The position numbers and the translations under genes are program-made. Shown here piece by piece: positions 22,026-33,314 of a DNA stretch of 64,000 nucleotides. Position 1 is the first letter of the stretch. Each line of letters opens with the position of its first letter. This DNA comes from Grifola frondosa. Taxonomy: Eukaryota; Basidiomycota; Agaricomycetes; Polyporales; Grifolaceae. The stretch is from positions 1,488,001 to 1,552,000 of the forward strand of contig LUGG01000009.1 of assembly GCA_001683735.1 (NCBI GenBank), given 5' to 3'. Below the pieces are notes generated by a model. The model made no database searches. It worked only from the letters and a program-made list of their open reading frames with translations, and had not been told where the DNA came from.

Positions 22026-23957
22026 ATGTCGGATACCGGGGCAGCTGCCCCATCGACGACCTTCCAAAACATGACCGACTCTCAACTTAGGCAAGCTATT
22101 ACGCAGTTATCAACTGCCGCTGTACGAACGCAGCAACAGCCAGCAGTTCCACCACCGGAACCAGCACATTCATGTATGTGAGCATGCTATGCTTCACTTG
22201 AGATGACTGAATTTGGATGTCCCACAGCATATTACAATAATATTCGACAATGGTCGACATCTGTGACACCCCCACCGACCAATGGCAGAATCAATCCGAG
22301 TCGTACTCGCAGCCGTCCAAATCGAGGCAGCACGCTTGCAACTTCTTCACAGGTTCCTGTCAGCACTCCTGCCCATCATCCTCCTCAGCCCTCCGTACCT
22401 GTACTCCCCTCAATCCCGCCTCCCCAGCCCATTTTCCACTCAAACCCTCCCCGACCTCCCATCCCCACAACCACTCAGGCCCTACATTCGACCTATGCAT
22501 CACGCCTCCGCACGGGTGCTACACTTCTTATGCAGCCAGTGCTGGCCAGCTCGTCTGCAGTCGCAGTCGCGACGCGAACTACACGTCGAGGCGGTGTCAT
22601 CAATTATGCAGACCCAGGCTCCGGGGACGAGTTTCCCGATGCTGGAGCGCTCGAATCTGATGATTCCGACTTTGTTGCGAGTGGTGGCACTAGGACGGCT
22701 GTCCGCGCAGCCCGGTTATCCAGCAGAGCACCTATGGGAAGTTCAGTATTTCATGCTGGGAGTACAACACCTGCCCCGCTTTCTCAGCAGAAGACCGAAT
22801 TGGATCAGAGCTATCTTGGGCAACTGCCTCCATCCAGATTCATCACTGCGCGTCCTGTGGCTCCACAAAACATGAGTACTTGTAAGCAAATCTGTTGTAC
22901 ATATGTCTAAGAAAAGAATTTGACTTTTGGCAGTCCTCAAGAAGCCATGGAGGCGCAAGCAAGGCGACCGATGGCTCTTGTACCGATTCGTGTGGAGTTT
23001 GAGACGGACACACATCGAATACGAGATTGCTTTGTGTGGAATCTCAACGAGGAACTTATCAGGCCAGAGGCATTTGCAAAAATATTTTGCGCTGACTTAG
23101 ATCTTCCCTTGAACCCATGGGCGGAGACTGTTGCCAACCAAATCCGTGCACAATTGGAAGAACACGAAGGTGTCGCGTCAATGGATCTCGGAGCACATGC
23201 TGCGATGTACAATGTGGAGAACGAAGAGCCTGGTGGAGATGAAGTGGGTGAATGCCGTGTGATTCTGAGCGTAAGTGGGCGATTTAACTTGAGAAGGGTT
23301 AGCCTCATGTTCTTGTGCAGATCGACGTGCAGATCGCTACCCATCATCTTTTGGACCACATTGAGTGGGATTTGCTTTCTCCACTAACTCCGGAAGCGTT
23401 CTCTAGCAAGCTATGCTGCGAGCTCGGACTATCGGGAGAAGCAGCGCCCCTCATCGCACACGCCATCCATGAGGAGCTGGTCAAGCACAAACGCGATGCG
23501 ATCGAATGGGGTGTCATAGGCGGCGATACGCGCGAAGTCGCCGAAGAGGCGATCGGGGACAGACCTAGGGATAAGAGTGGTTTGAGCTTGATGAAAGACA
23601 AGACTGGCCTCGGGCTCGGCTGGGGACGTACGCCGAAAGACGGCAGAGGACCGAAGGCGTTAAAGAGCATCTGGAGGGACTGGGCCGAGGCGGAAGAGTT
23701 TAGGACCCGATTTGAGGTGTTGAGTGCGGATGAGGTCGAGCGAAGAGAGCTTGAGAGAGAACGAGCTAGTCGGCGAGTTACTCAAATTTGTGTGTGTATT
23801 TCTAAGCTGACAATTGCTGTAGCCGGCTGCGCCGCGAGACCTCAAAGTTTCAATCGCAGACATCATCTCGTCGACGTCGATAGTGTATCTCACTTCGTGT
23901 CGTATGCAAAAGGAGTGTATCCCTCTTGTCCCAGAAAGATTGGATGTGTTTCACTGA
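22026..23957 (+). CDS. SNF5: SNF5/SMARCB1 chromatin-remodelling subunit
   Basis: Core subunit of SWI/SNF (or RSC) remodelling complexes. It starts MSDTGAAAPSTTFQNMTDS; a first intron separates this from YYNNIRQWSTS. A Pro-rich disordered region and an acidic patch (GSGDEFPDAGALESDDSD) follow. The two SNF5 repeats are clear: LVPIRVEFETDTHRIRDCF...FAKIFCADLDLP...WAETVANQI at 22.97-23.15 kb, and ILSIDVQIATHHLLDHIEWD...FSSKLCCELGL...LIAHAIHEEL at 23.26-23.5 kb. These are followed by AIEWGVIG and WRDWAEAEEFRTRFEVLS, typical of the family. The last junction is ambiguous: splicing near 23779-23822 can give either a short basic end (RRETSKFQSQT, stop at 23883) or a longer one ending at 23957. No frame break was seen up to that point. 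Confidence 0.88.
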
Positions 23958-24674
23958 TCGCAAGTCACATCATTGTCCAAAGGTCATACTGCAGAACAAA
24001 TTATTCCACAAATTAGAGCTTCAAGCTTCCGTACCGACATTGCACTCTACGCTGCGCATTGTAAAGTGTTTTGTTTGCACGATATATTTACATGTTTTGT
24101 TCACAGATCAAAGCTTGAGGGGTACTCACAACACTGCAATGCGATGTAGGTTGCTTATCTGAGTCTGATTAGTGTGAAACTCTGTGAAACTGGTATGGTG
24201 CGTACCTGCCACGGCCACAGTTTTCTAGGGCCCACAATCGCTCATGCGTGCTATGTCAATAGTAATGGGTGCGGGCAGGTGCGGGCATGGAGACGCCAGA
24301 CTCAACGAGACGGGCGCTTCTTTCTGCATCGTAATTTTCGCGACGTTCTGTCGGTTTCCTACCTCCTCCCACCCCCGCGGCCGCGGCGTTTCCCAAACTC
24401 CCGCGCCTCCACCGTTGTTAATCTGCAAATCGATTGTCGACGATGCTGGCAGCTTCACCGGAACATATGGGCTACTTGACAAAAATGGAGCCCGATTCGC
24501 GATATAATATTTGAGATAACTTGCAGTGCCTTAGCACGGGAACCCGCTAAACCCGGTCCCTTTGTATCGCCTGCTTCAAGAGTCCTATAATGTAACAAGC
24601 TCACATTCCATTACAGGTCTCCACTGTTTTCCTGCATACCTGCACGACTCTACACCTCTGGACATTTTGTATCC
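23958..24674. other. Intergenic, no gene seen
   Basis: About 0.7 kb. It includes a GC-rich patch near 24365-24410. No gene or clear repeat. Confidence 0.4.
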
Positions 24675-26396
24675 ATGTCCTCTGGCCTCACTCCGTACAA
24701 TATATCATTTTCTGACCAGTCCCCGTTAATTACTTGGATCATTCCCTGGGATAGTGGTCCAAATTGGAACGTCAGTTACACAGGATCTCCAAAACCTGAT
24801 TTCTGGCACTCTCCCAATGGAGTGAGTGTCACTTCCGCGTACTCCTGCTGGTCATTCACCTTTTGATCTAGACAAGCATGCACTCGACATCAGAGGAGGC
24901 CGCTTTTTCGCTGACGTTCACAGGAATGGCAGTATATGTATACGGTCATGCCCCACAGGTCAATTATTGGTACAACGTCAACTATATAGGACGTTTCCTC
25001 GCAAATCCAGATCCAAAAGTTGGCCTCTTATTTAGTGCAACTGACTTAAACTATTCTACGAATGTCATTACATGCCAGTCAGGCGTAGGAGGCATGACCA
25101 TCACTGGTTTCATCATCACAGTCGGTATGCCACTGAGCGATAATGGGTAAGTTATCTTTGCTTCTGGCAGTGTTTAACTCAGTCAATAGAGTTTTTACAG
25201 AACCAAGGTGCAGACGAGAAATGTATCGGCTTTCACTAATGACGGCACTCTTAATCCCGTCTTCACAACCAACGATCCTTACTGGGGCAACTCTACCTAC
25301 AATGATGGCGAATACCTCAGCATTGGCTCATCGACCCTTCCGCCTCACTCAGTTTTTATCTCGAGAACACCACTGCTTTTGCAATGTATGGCGCGTTGGG
25401 CAGTGAAGATGGCGAATACACTGTTCTTGTATCGCCTGACGTTAGCCTTGGGCAAACACTCAACACCCAATTCAATGCGTCGTCGCAATGGCGAGCTGTT
25501 GATCAGCTCAAGTACCTCGCCACGAACATGAACTCATCGCTGTCATACAAAGTGGACATCCTCAACAACGGACAATATTCGCATTCCCAATTCGAACTCA
25601 GCAATTTTGTTTTGTATGGCTTCAGTCCATCAATGTAAAGTTCTCATCTACATTATTCGATCCATATCGTGCAAATTTACATGCGACAAAAGGGTATCAT
25701 CTCCGACAGTAGCGTCCAGTTCGGCATCCACAGCAGATTCGACATCCGCAACAACGACGACGACTTCGACATCTACACCTTCGCCAGCAACAAGCCCAAA
25801 TCAACAGGCAAATGTGCGGACGTCACATTCAACCAGTAAAGGAGCCATCGCCGGAGCTGTGGTATTTGCTCAGTCGTTTTCGTCTTCACACCAGATGTCG
25901 CTAATGCATACTGGTTTTCAGATCGGCGTTGTTGTCGTATTAGTGGCAGTTGCGATGGTGTTTTCGCTTCTCCTCCGCCGGCGCCATCGAGAAGGTCGAG
26001 TCACTGAGGCAATTCAAGATGCCGCCGAAGTCAGCCCGTTCCTAGTTTCCACCCAAATGAGCCAACATCCTCTCCCAGACTCCGATCAGACAATAACACG
26101 TCAGTATCATCTAGCTTCACGAGCAACTGGCACACGTAATCTCAATAACTGCTGCAGATACTGCGAAATCTACTTCGAAAGGCATGCAGCCTTTGTCTGG
26201 CCCTCCCCAGTTATATATCGAACCATCCGGTTTGTCGATGGCCGAACTTATGCTCGCTGGACCTTCCCAGTTGACATCAAATAATGGCGACTCTGATTCG
26301 CACCACAGTCAAAGCATCGTCCATGAAGTAGATGCAGGTCCCGTTATTGCTCCGCCAGTATACAATCCTATGTGGCTAGGAAGGCAGGAGTCATAA
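24675..26396 (+). CDS. Single-pass surface protein with S/T stalk and conserved tail
   Basis: The N-terminus (MSSGLTPYNISFSDQSPLIT) leads into an ectodomain rich in aromatic and Asn residues (WDSGPNWNVSYTGSPKPDFW, AVYVYGHAPQVNYWYNVNY, NDGEYLSIGSS, MYGALGSEDGEYTVLVSPD). A Ser/Thr-rich stalk follows (25.71-25.84 kb), then a membrane helix (IGVVVVLVAVAMVFSLLL), a basic stop-transfer RRRHREGR and a cytoplasmic tail (VTEAIQDAAE). It has several introns, one directly before the membrane helix. No strong signal peptide is visible at this start, so an upstream exon is possible. The ectodomain-stalk-TM plan is common in Agaricomycete proteins of unknown function. The tail is shared with the remnant at 7.6 kb. 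A sensor or adhesion role is only a guess. Confidence 0.7.
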
Positions 26397-26753
26397 ACTA
26401 GTCCCGAAATTCCCAGCCAGAAGCAACTCCGTGTGCGGGTAAGGACATGTAGTACATTATTTATTTATTATGATACCCGGCCAACTTTCTATGCTATCGT
26501 ACTAGCTGGTTTTACACTTCTTCTGGAATGTTTTTGTCTTGTGAGACAGACTGGCCCCAGTGGGATCGCGTGAATACCTACAAGCTTACTCTTATGTCTG
26601 ATATAAAACATTAGCTATCACTAGCACCACTTACGAAAAAATCATCTGCCTTGTCTTAATTTGAGAGGTCATGATCACGTGCTCGACGCGTCGAACGCGG
26701 TGCGCGCACAACGTTCCGCACACCAACATCCCTCACAGCTACCGCCTTCGCCA
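26397..26753. promoter_or_regulatory. BUB1 upstream region with an MluI cell-cycle box
   Basis: The segment has no gene. ACGCGT stands at 26686-26691 inside the perfect 12-base palindrome TCGACGCGTCGA (26683-26694), 63 bases before the BUB1 ATG. In fungi MBF (Mbp1/Swi6-type) binds this motif to drive G1/S expression. A role here is inferred. Confidence 0.45.
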
Positions 26754-29700
26754 ATGGACCCCTCATCATCAAGTACCCTCTCAAAGAAGCGCGAGAGATA
26801 CAGAGCACAGCTGGCTACTGCTCTCCAAGAAGATGCTGATCCCCTCGCTGCGTACGATGATTTCATCAAATGGACACAGGACAACTATCCCGACTCAGAG
26901 CTTGCTCGCTCGGGACTTCTCGAACTACTAGAAGAAGCGACCCGACAATTTGTGGGTGACGCAGCATACAAGAGCGACTTGAGATATCTCAAGCTGTGGT
27001 TGTTGTATGCTAGTCATGTCGAGGACCCAACCACCATCTATGCCTTCCTCATAGCAAATGAGATCGGGGTTGTGTATGCTCTCACGTATCAGGGATTTGC
27101 GGATGCGTTAGAGAGATGTGGTCGGTGAGTAGACTAGGTGTGAGTACGATTGTTCCTTATCATCCTTCCTAGTCGCTCGGAAGTCGAAATGGTCTATCGT
27201 ATGGGTATTCAGCGACGTGCACGCCCACTCGAACCTCTCAAGAAACGGTTCGAAGAATTCAAATCTCGTGCGGGATCTCCTTCCATTTCTCTCTCCATCT
27301 CTCCTTCTACCTCTTCTGCGGCTTTGTGGAAGACCGCACCTCCGGAGACACAAGCTCTGCGGCGCGCACCACTGAAGTATCATCCATCCACCAAACCCGT
27401 TTCACCTGCCTCTGCAACATCATCAGATATAGCGAATCAAAGCCACGGCCATAACCGCTATGCACTTATGCTTGCACCACCTGCTCCAGGAAAGCGGCCG
27501 GAGAAACTGCGTTTCAACCTCTCGCTGCTTTTCACGGATGATGGTATCGAGTACAGTATGCAAGAGGCGCGGGCACGATCGATGGGGTTGCTTGGAAAGA
27601 AATGGGGCCCTCCTCCTCCGTCTGAGCTCAACGCAGGGCGCGGACGGGTTGCGTTCGACAGCGGCGGGCTTGACGGAAGATCCACGCGCACTTTCACGCA
27701 GAAGGGATTTGCGGAGCCGACGGTAACCCTTGCGACGAAGGAGGCGCTTGCAGACGTGTTTGGGATGTACAACTCCCCAGAGAAGTCGACACGTTTTGGC
27801 GTAGTGGACACTAAGCATGCACCGATCCGTAAAATAGAACCAATGACGCCGATGGCACCTCTACAAAGCCATTTCCGCGCGACGAGTGACGAGAATGCGA
27901 ATGTGCCTAGTAAAACGCCTACCGGGAGTGAGTATATACTATTGGTGATCAACAGGGACTACCTGACGCTTGTTTATCTCAATAGCCTTCCGGCCTTTCG
28001 TCGATGAGAACGTTGGACGGAAGGAGAACTCTACACCCGCGCCTCCGCCAAAGGTAATGCCCCTTCAATTTTTATAATCATGGTTTCTCATTTCGTGGCA
28101 GTTCCAGCCATACTTCGACCCAGAAGAACAAAGCAAACCCCCTTGTTCGCGCCCAATCCTGGCCGACAAGTATTGTCTGTGAAGGAGCCTTCCGCACCTC
28201 CCGCAAACGCAGAGGATGCACGAAACACCAAGAGACCTGATGTTCTCAGACCTCCGATACAGGAGCGCAGACCAGCCACCGTATTCTCGCTAGCGCCTTC
28301 CTCAATTGCGCCGAAAGATAAGTCGAAATCCCGTCTGGGTGTTTTCACGGATGATCAAGCCCGCAATAGTAGCGGAAGCACCTCACCTACAGAGGTTGCA
28401 AACGTGTTCCATCCAGCGACTGTTGTGCAACGAGCTCCTACGAAAATCACTCCCTTTGTAGACCCCCCTCCGCCTGTCAGGGTATTCAGTCGTCCTCCTC
28501 CCAGAAATGAGAATGCCCCCGCGAGTTCTTTTACACCCTTCATCGATAAAGATGTCATCAACAACCAGCCTCTCCATTCCTCTGGACGCCCGATCCTTGC
28601 CGAACGTATACCCCTACGAGCGTTCGCACCGCCTCCAATTGCACAACATCATAACGAACAAGCGCGCGAGCAGGAAAGTGAAGATGACTCTGAATATACA
28701 GAGGATGACGATTATGGATACGTTAATCACACGCCTCAGGAGACCGACGACGACAGCATGTACGACGATGTCGAAGACGACGCTGGTTCTCATGTCCCAT
28801 TAGGTGGTCGGTTCGGTCAATTCGATGTCATGACCCCGATCACGGAGCGCACTGGCGAATACAACTTGAGTACACGTGTGTCGAATTCGTCGAATAACAT
28901 GCCGAACGAGGATCCGGTGGCGAAGGCGGAGCAGCTCGCAGCGGAGGTGCGCGCGGATCGTGACGAGGAGGAAGCCACGAACTTGGTATCAGCAACAGCA
29001 TATATCGAGGAGAAGACGGACACGCTCAGCCTATCAGACGCACTGACAATTGCATCATCCTTCAAGCCTCCGAACCCATGTAACCCGTTTGATCCACCCA
29101 CCATGTCTACATTGTTGTCCTTGGTGCCCCCAGATCAGAATTTCCATGATCTGAGGAGCCAAGAAGCCGAATTCCTGGATGCACTTCAGAAGTTTGCGAA
29201 GAAAAAGAGTCGTCGAACCAGTGGAAATTCCGCATCCAGTCGGATGTTGGATGATGGAGAGACCATGCAGATTGGCCTCTCTGACCGCCAATTTGCGGTC
29301 ACGGACAAACTTGGTGAAGGAGGCTTTGGTGCAGTATTCGAAGCTATTGACCTCGACGCTGCCTTGTGTCGGAAGATTCGCCATGAAGACGACGAGGATG
29401 ACGAGGATGAGGAAGACGAAGACGAAGACGATCAGGACGATAACAAGGTCGCACTGAAGGTCGTCAAACCACGGAACCTCTGGGAATTCCATGTCTTGCG
29501 CAATATACACACCACTCTCCCAGTGCGACTCAGACAATCCGTGATCTCTCCGCAAGCATTATACGCGTTCCGAGACGAGAGCTACCTCATCCTCGAACTG
29601 TGCAAGCAAGGCACATTGCTGGACATTGTGAACCGCGCTGGCAAAGCAGGCATCACACAGCAGGGCGCCTGCCTAGATGAACTCCTGGTCGTGTTCTTCG

Positions 29701-30356
29701 CGATTGAGCTCATGCGCCTGTTGGAGGGGCTGCACAAGGCTGGCTTCATCCACGGCGATGTAAAGATCGACAACTGCTTATTGCGTCTTGAGGACGTGCC
29801 TGGTTCGGCATCCGCTTGGACAAGCGTGTATCAACCGTCCGGTGAGGGCGGATGGGGCTACAAGGGCATTAAGATGATCGATTTTGGGCGTACTATCGAC
29901 ACACGGCTCTTCCCCGCGAGCCAGCGTTACATCGCCGAATGGCCCACCGACGCGCGTGATTGCTTGGAGATGCGGGAGGGCAAACCGTGGACCTTCCAGA
30001 CGGACTACTTCGGGCTCGCGGGAATAATATACTGTATGCTCTACGGCAAATACATTGAGGCATCGTCCGTGGTCGAGACGTCCTCTTTTGCGCCGGATGG
30101 CACACCGCGCTATCGCCTGGCAACACCATTCAAAAGGTACTGGCAGGTGGACATTTGGACGAGGCTGTTCGACGTCTTGTTGAACCCGTGCCTTGTTCGT
30201 CCAGATGGGCAGCTGCCGCTTTGCGAAGAGATGGAAGAGCTCCGATTGGAGATGGAGACGTGGCTTCAGGAGAATTGCAATCGAGCGAGTAACAGCTTGA
30301 AGGGCCTGCTAAAGAAAGTTGGGCTCGCAGTTCTCGGTGGGAAGGAAGGTCGGTAA
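26754..30356 (+). CDS. BUB1: Spindle checkpoint protein kinase BUB1
   Basis: Kinetochore kinase of the mitotic checkpoint. The N-terminal Bub1/Mad3 TPR domain is seen (DPLAAYDDFIKWTQDNYPDS, YLKLWLLYASHVEDPTTIY, YRMGIQRRARPLEPLKKRF), then a GLEBS-like Bub3-binding segment (GIEYSMQEARARSMG) and a KEN box (GRKENSTP). The kinase domain starts near 29.3 kb: GEGGFGAVFEA (P loop), VALKVVKP (catalytic Lys), HGDVKIDNCLL (catalytic loop, HGD as in Bub1), MIDFGRTID (DFG) and WTFQTDYFGLAGIIY. All key residues are present, so it should be an active kinase. Exons are joined at about 27125/27170, 27930/27987 and 28053/28102. The frame then shifts by one base near 28170 (ADK to LSVKEPSAPP). An acidic run splits the N-lobe (see findings). 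One gene carrying both a KEN box and a kinase could serve Bub1 and Mad3 roles. Confidence 0.9.
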
Positions 30357-30611
30357 GACAGCTATGTTGCCTTTAGATAGCATCTCGAGGAATACATGCA
30401 AATGTGCTATGCATGATATTATTCTTTTATGCACGTTAGAGAACGACACCAGAAAGAAGCAGAGCTCTCGTGCAGTTGCTCAAAACGTATTGCTCTGTCC
30501 AGCAGTAGTCTTCAGCCTTGCTACCTAACCAGCTCCTCATACACGCAGACATGTCGGAGAGAGGTGGTGGTATTAGGAGCTATAGATACAGTCTGCCATG
30601 AGGACTAGTTT

Positions 30612-31739
30612 TTACTCCGATTTGCGATGCTCAACCTTAGGCGCCATCTCATAGTCACCGAATCCCTGTGATGCCTGAACGACATCTTCAGGAGCATCGG
30701 GCTCCAAGTGTCCTTGGGCATTCCGACGGGCTCTGCATAAAGATATGTGATGAAACGCGCGCGAAAGTACAAACACCAACGTACCTGAAGAAAGTGTATG
30801 ACAATACGACGTCATCAAGGCCTCTACATGAAGGATCATCCAGGACATCCTTGTCGATAAAGAAGAGCAGAGGCATGTCGATCTCTTCCCCAGCTAACAA
30901 CTTCTGTTCTTCAAAGCAAAAGCACTCTACCTTTGAGAAATAAGGTGCTATCTACAGCAAAAAAATGTCAGCCGCAAACAGATCATTTTGCGGGGGGATG
31001 GACGCACTCTATCAGGAGTCACATTATATGTAGCAATGCCAATGATATCCTTCGTGGAGTTATTTTTGGCCTTGTAGAATGCCAGGCTCGTTTCACCGGG
31101 CAGGACACTAACAAACTTCTGCTGCGGAACGAATTTCCAGGGAAGTGCATCAGACACATCCGAGTTGAAGTGGACTTTGATGCGCTTCGCGCCCTCAACA
31201 GGCACAAGGCGCTCCGCCTCGAACTTGCCCATGCCAACCTTGGGCGTACCCGCGAAACCCGTTGCAGCGCAGAACATGCGGTAGAGAGGTACGGCCGCAT
31301 AAGTGATGCCGACTGCAAGGACAATCTGCGCTATGCGTGAACGACGAGTGTCATATAGTCGGAGGATGAGTACTTACAACAGCAGAGGTGTACATGAAAA
31401 GACTGCGATTCCGCGCGGCATAGAGCTGCTGGCGGTTTGCGTATGATGGAGGGGGACGATGAGGGGGTATGTTAGCTGACGGAGGAGTCTCCGTAGCCAT
31501 TGCTCTCCATTGCGTGTTTGTCCAAGTCAACTTTCGCTGCTTGAGAGCATCCGCCGTGCCTCCAAATACCGATGTTGAGTGCAATCGCCGCTGAAATATA
31601 TTAAAGCCATTTAGTGCTGCCTCGGTTTATTAAATGTACAACTTACGATTGTTGCATTTGCGCGAAAAGGTGCCCTATACGTCGGGAACACAGCTGCCCT
31701 GCATAGAGGTCGCTGAGCTGCGACGCGGAGGAAACTCAT
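30612..31739 (-). CDS. COX11: Cytochrome c oxidase assembly protein COX11
   Basis: Mitochondrial inner-membrane copper chaperone that delivers Cu to the CuB site of COX1. The start at 31739 gives a basic presequence (MSFLRVAAQRPLCRAAVF). A matrix part (RKLTWTNTQWRAMATETPP, NRQQLYAARNRSLFMYTSAV) leads to the membrane helix (VGITYAAVPLYRMFCAATGF). The intermembrane-space domain reads KIKV-like RIKVHFNSDVSDALPWKFVP, SLAFYKAKNNSTKDIIGIAT and YNVTPD, then the copper-binding VECFCFEEQKLLAGEEIDMP with the CFCF motif, and FFIDKDVLDD. About five exons with short introns. The C-terminus ends KVEHRKSE. It is 242 bases from the divergent J-protein gene and faces BUB1 tail to tail with 255 bases between. 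Confidence 0.92.
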
Positions 31740-31981
31740 GGGGAGTCCGATGTGGCAGTGGCGCGCAAGACGTCCTCAAGCGTTCGACTTGACCATCAAC
31801 CATCGTCTCGCCTAGATTCCGCTGTCTCATCCATACCCTCGCTTACTTCTGACCGGGCTTGTTAACACTAGACGTATATTACTGGAGCTGTCGACAATAG
31901 GGTCGACGTTTTGTCTCGGAGACCATTATTCACGACTGCTCGTTAGCCACGTCTGCTCCGGCTACATCTTCGACCGGCAAA

Positions 31982-33040
31982 ATGCAGTCCACGTCCAATG
32001 CAAGTGGAACTGAGGACATTGAGAAACTCCTCAGTCGGGAGGCTACGGCTTTCCAACGAGAGTTGGAGGTCGAACGCATCCTCAAAGCCTTCAAGCTGAA
32101 GTACGTTCTCCATTGTTCAAATAATTTCCCCAGTTCATCAACGTCTTCGGTGCACACAGCCCATACGAGGTTCTAGATATCAGTGAAGATGCCTCCCCTG
32201 AGGACATAAAGAAGAAGTACAGACAGCTGTCGCTGTGTGAGCACTCACCCTTGGCGAAATGGCGTCCCGCTTGCGCTGCGCCTCATCCTGCCCGCATATT
32301 GATATTGATGGTTACTTCGTACGTTGTTTGACATCCAGTCATCCATCCTGACAAGACCCCCCATGCCCGCGCACCAGATGCATTTGATCTCCTCAAGAAG
32401 GTCCGTCCACGATTCACCCTAATTTTCCACATCTCCACCATCCACCACAACCCCACGCAATCTCTTTTCTTATGGAAGGTTTCGTGGTGCGCAATGATTC
32501 TGATGTCTCTGTTTCTGCAGGCTGAGTCGGAGTTATCTGACAAGACCAAGCGGGAAGAGCTCGATGCAGTCATCAACCAGGCGCGCTCTGTCCTCTTGAA
32601 ATCGCTCGCCCTCCCTACGACCACCCGAGATGATGATCCACGGCTCAAGAACCTCAGCCCTTCATGGCGACAACAGCTCCTTGCCAAAGTAAAGGAGTTC
32701 CTCATAGACGAGGAAGTCCGTAGGAGAAAGTGCGTCCAGTTCCTAACACCGAATGTCAGTATATGAATCTGTAAGGCTGCTGTAGAGCTATCAAAATGAA
32801 TCTGGCGAACGAAGGTCTCGAGGCACGCAAGAAGGAAGATGAAGTCAACGCGAAGAAGCGTAAAGCGGAGGAAGATGCACAGTGGGAAGGTGTGTCACTG
32901 TCGTGCCTTCTGTAAGCAGATAGCTGATATCCCCACCTACCGCAGAGAATCGGGAACAACGTGTTGGTAGCTGGCGTTCCTTCTCGTCAACCGCCAGCAA
33001 GAAAAAAAAAAATCGAAGATCGCCATATTGGGATGATTAA
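31982..33040 (+). CDS. DNAJC8: DNAJC8-like J-domain protein
   Basis: Homologue of DNAJC8/Spf31, a nuclear J protein that co-purifies with spliceosomes. Six exons join to MQSTSNASGTEDIEKLLSRE, ILKAFKLNPYEVLDISEDAS, PEDIKKKYRQLSL, VIHPDKTPHARAPDAFDLLK (with the HPD motif), AESELSDKTKREELDAVI, ARSVLLKSL, then the charged region WRQQLLAKVKEFLIDEEVRR and MNLANEGLEARKKE. It ends VGSWRSFSSTASKKKK and NRRSPYWDD, close to the typical C-terminus of the family. About 240 residues, the expected size. Divergently transcribed from COX11. Confidence 0.88.
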
Positions 33041-33314
33041 GCTCATTGTTAGGCTCTCGTAGTCTGCTATGTGGCTACCGTAGAGGTGCAGCCCCCTTGA
33101 TTTATACAGCTAAGATACAGAACTGACTTGTGGAACAGATAATTTGGACCCCTCATGTTGTAATATGGATCGCATGTAAATATAACATCAGAAGTATAAA
33201 AACCAAGTACCGAGTACTGAGACCGTAAGCCAGCCTCGTGGAATAATAGAAGTATGTTTGCCCATTCAAATCATATTTGTTACCTTAACCTCCGTCAATC
33301 TTCAACCTTGTTCC

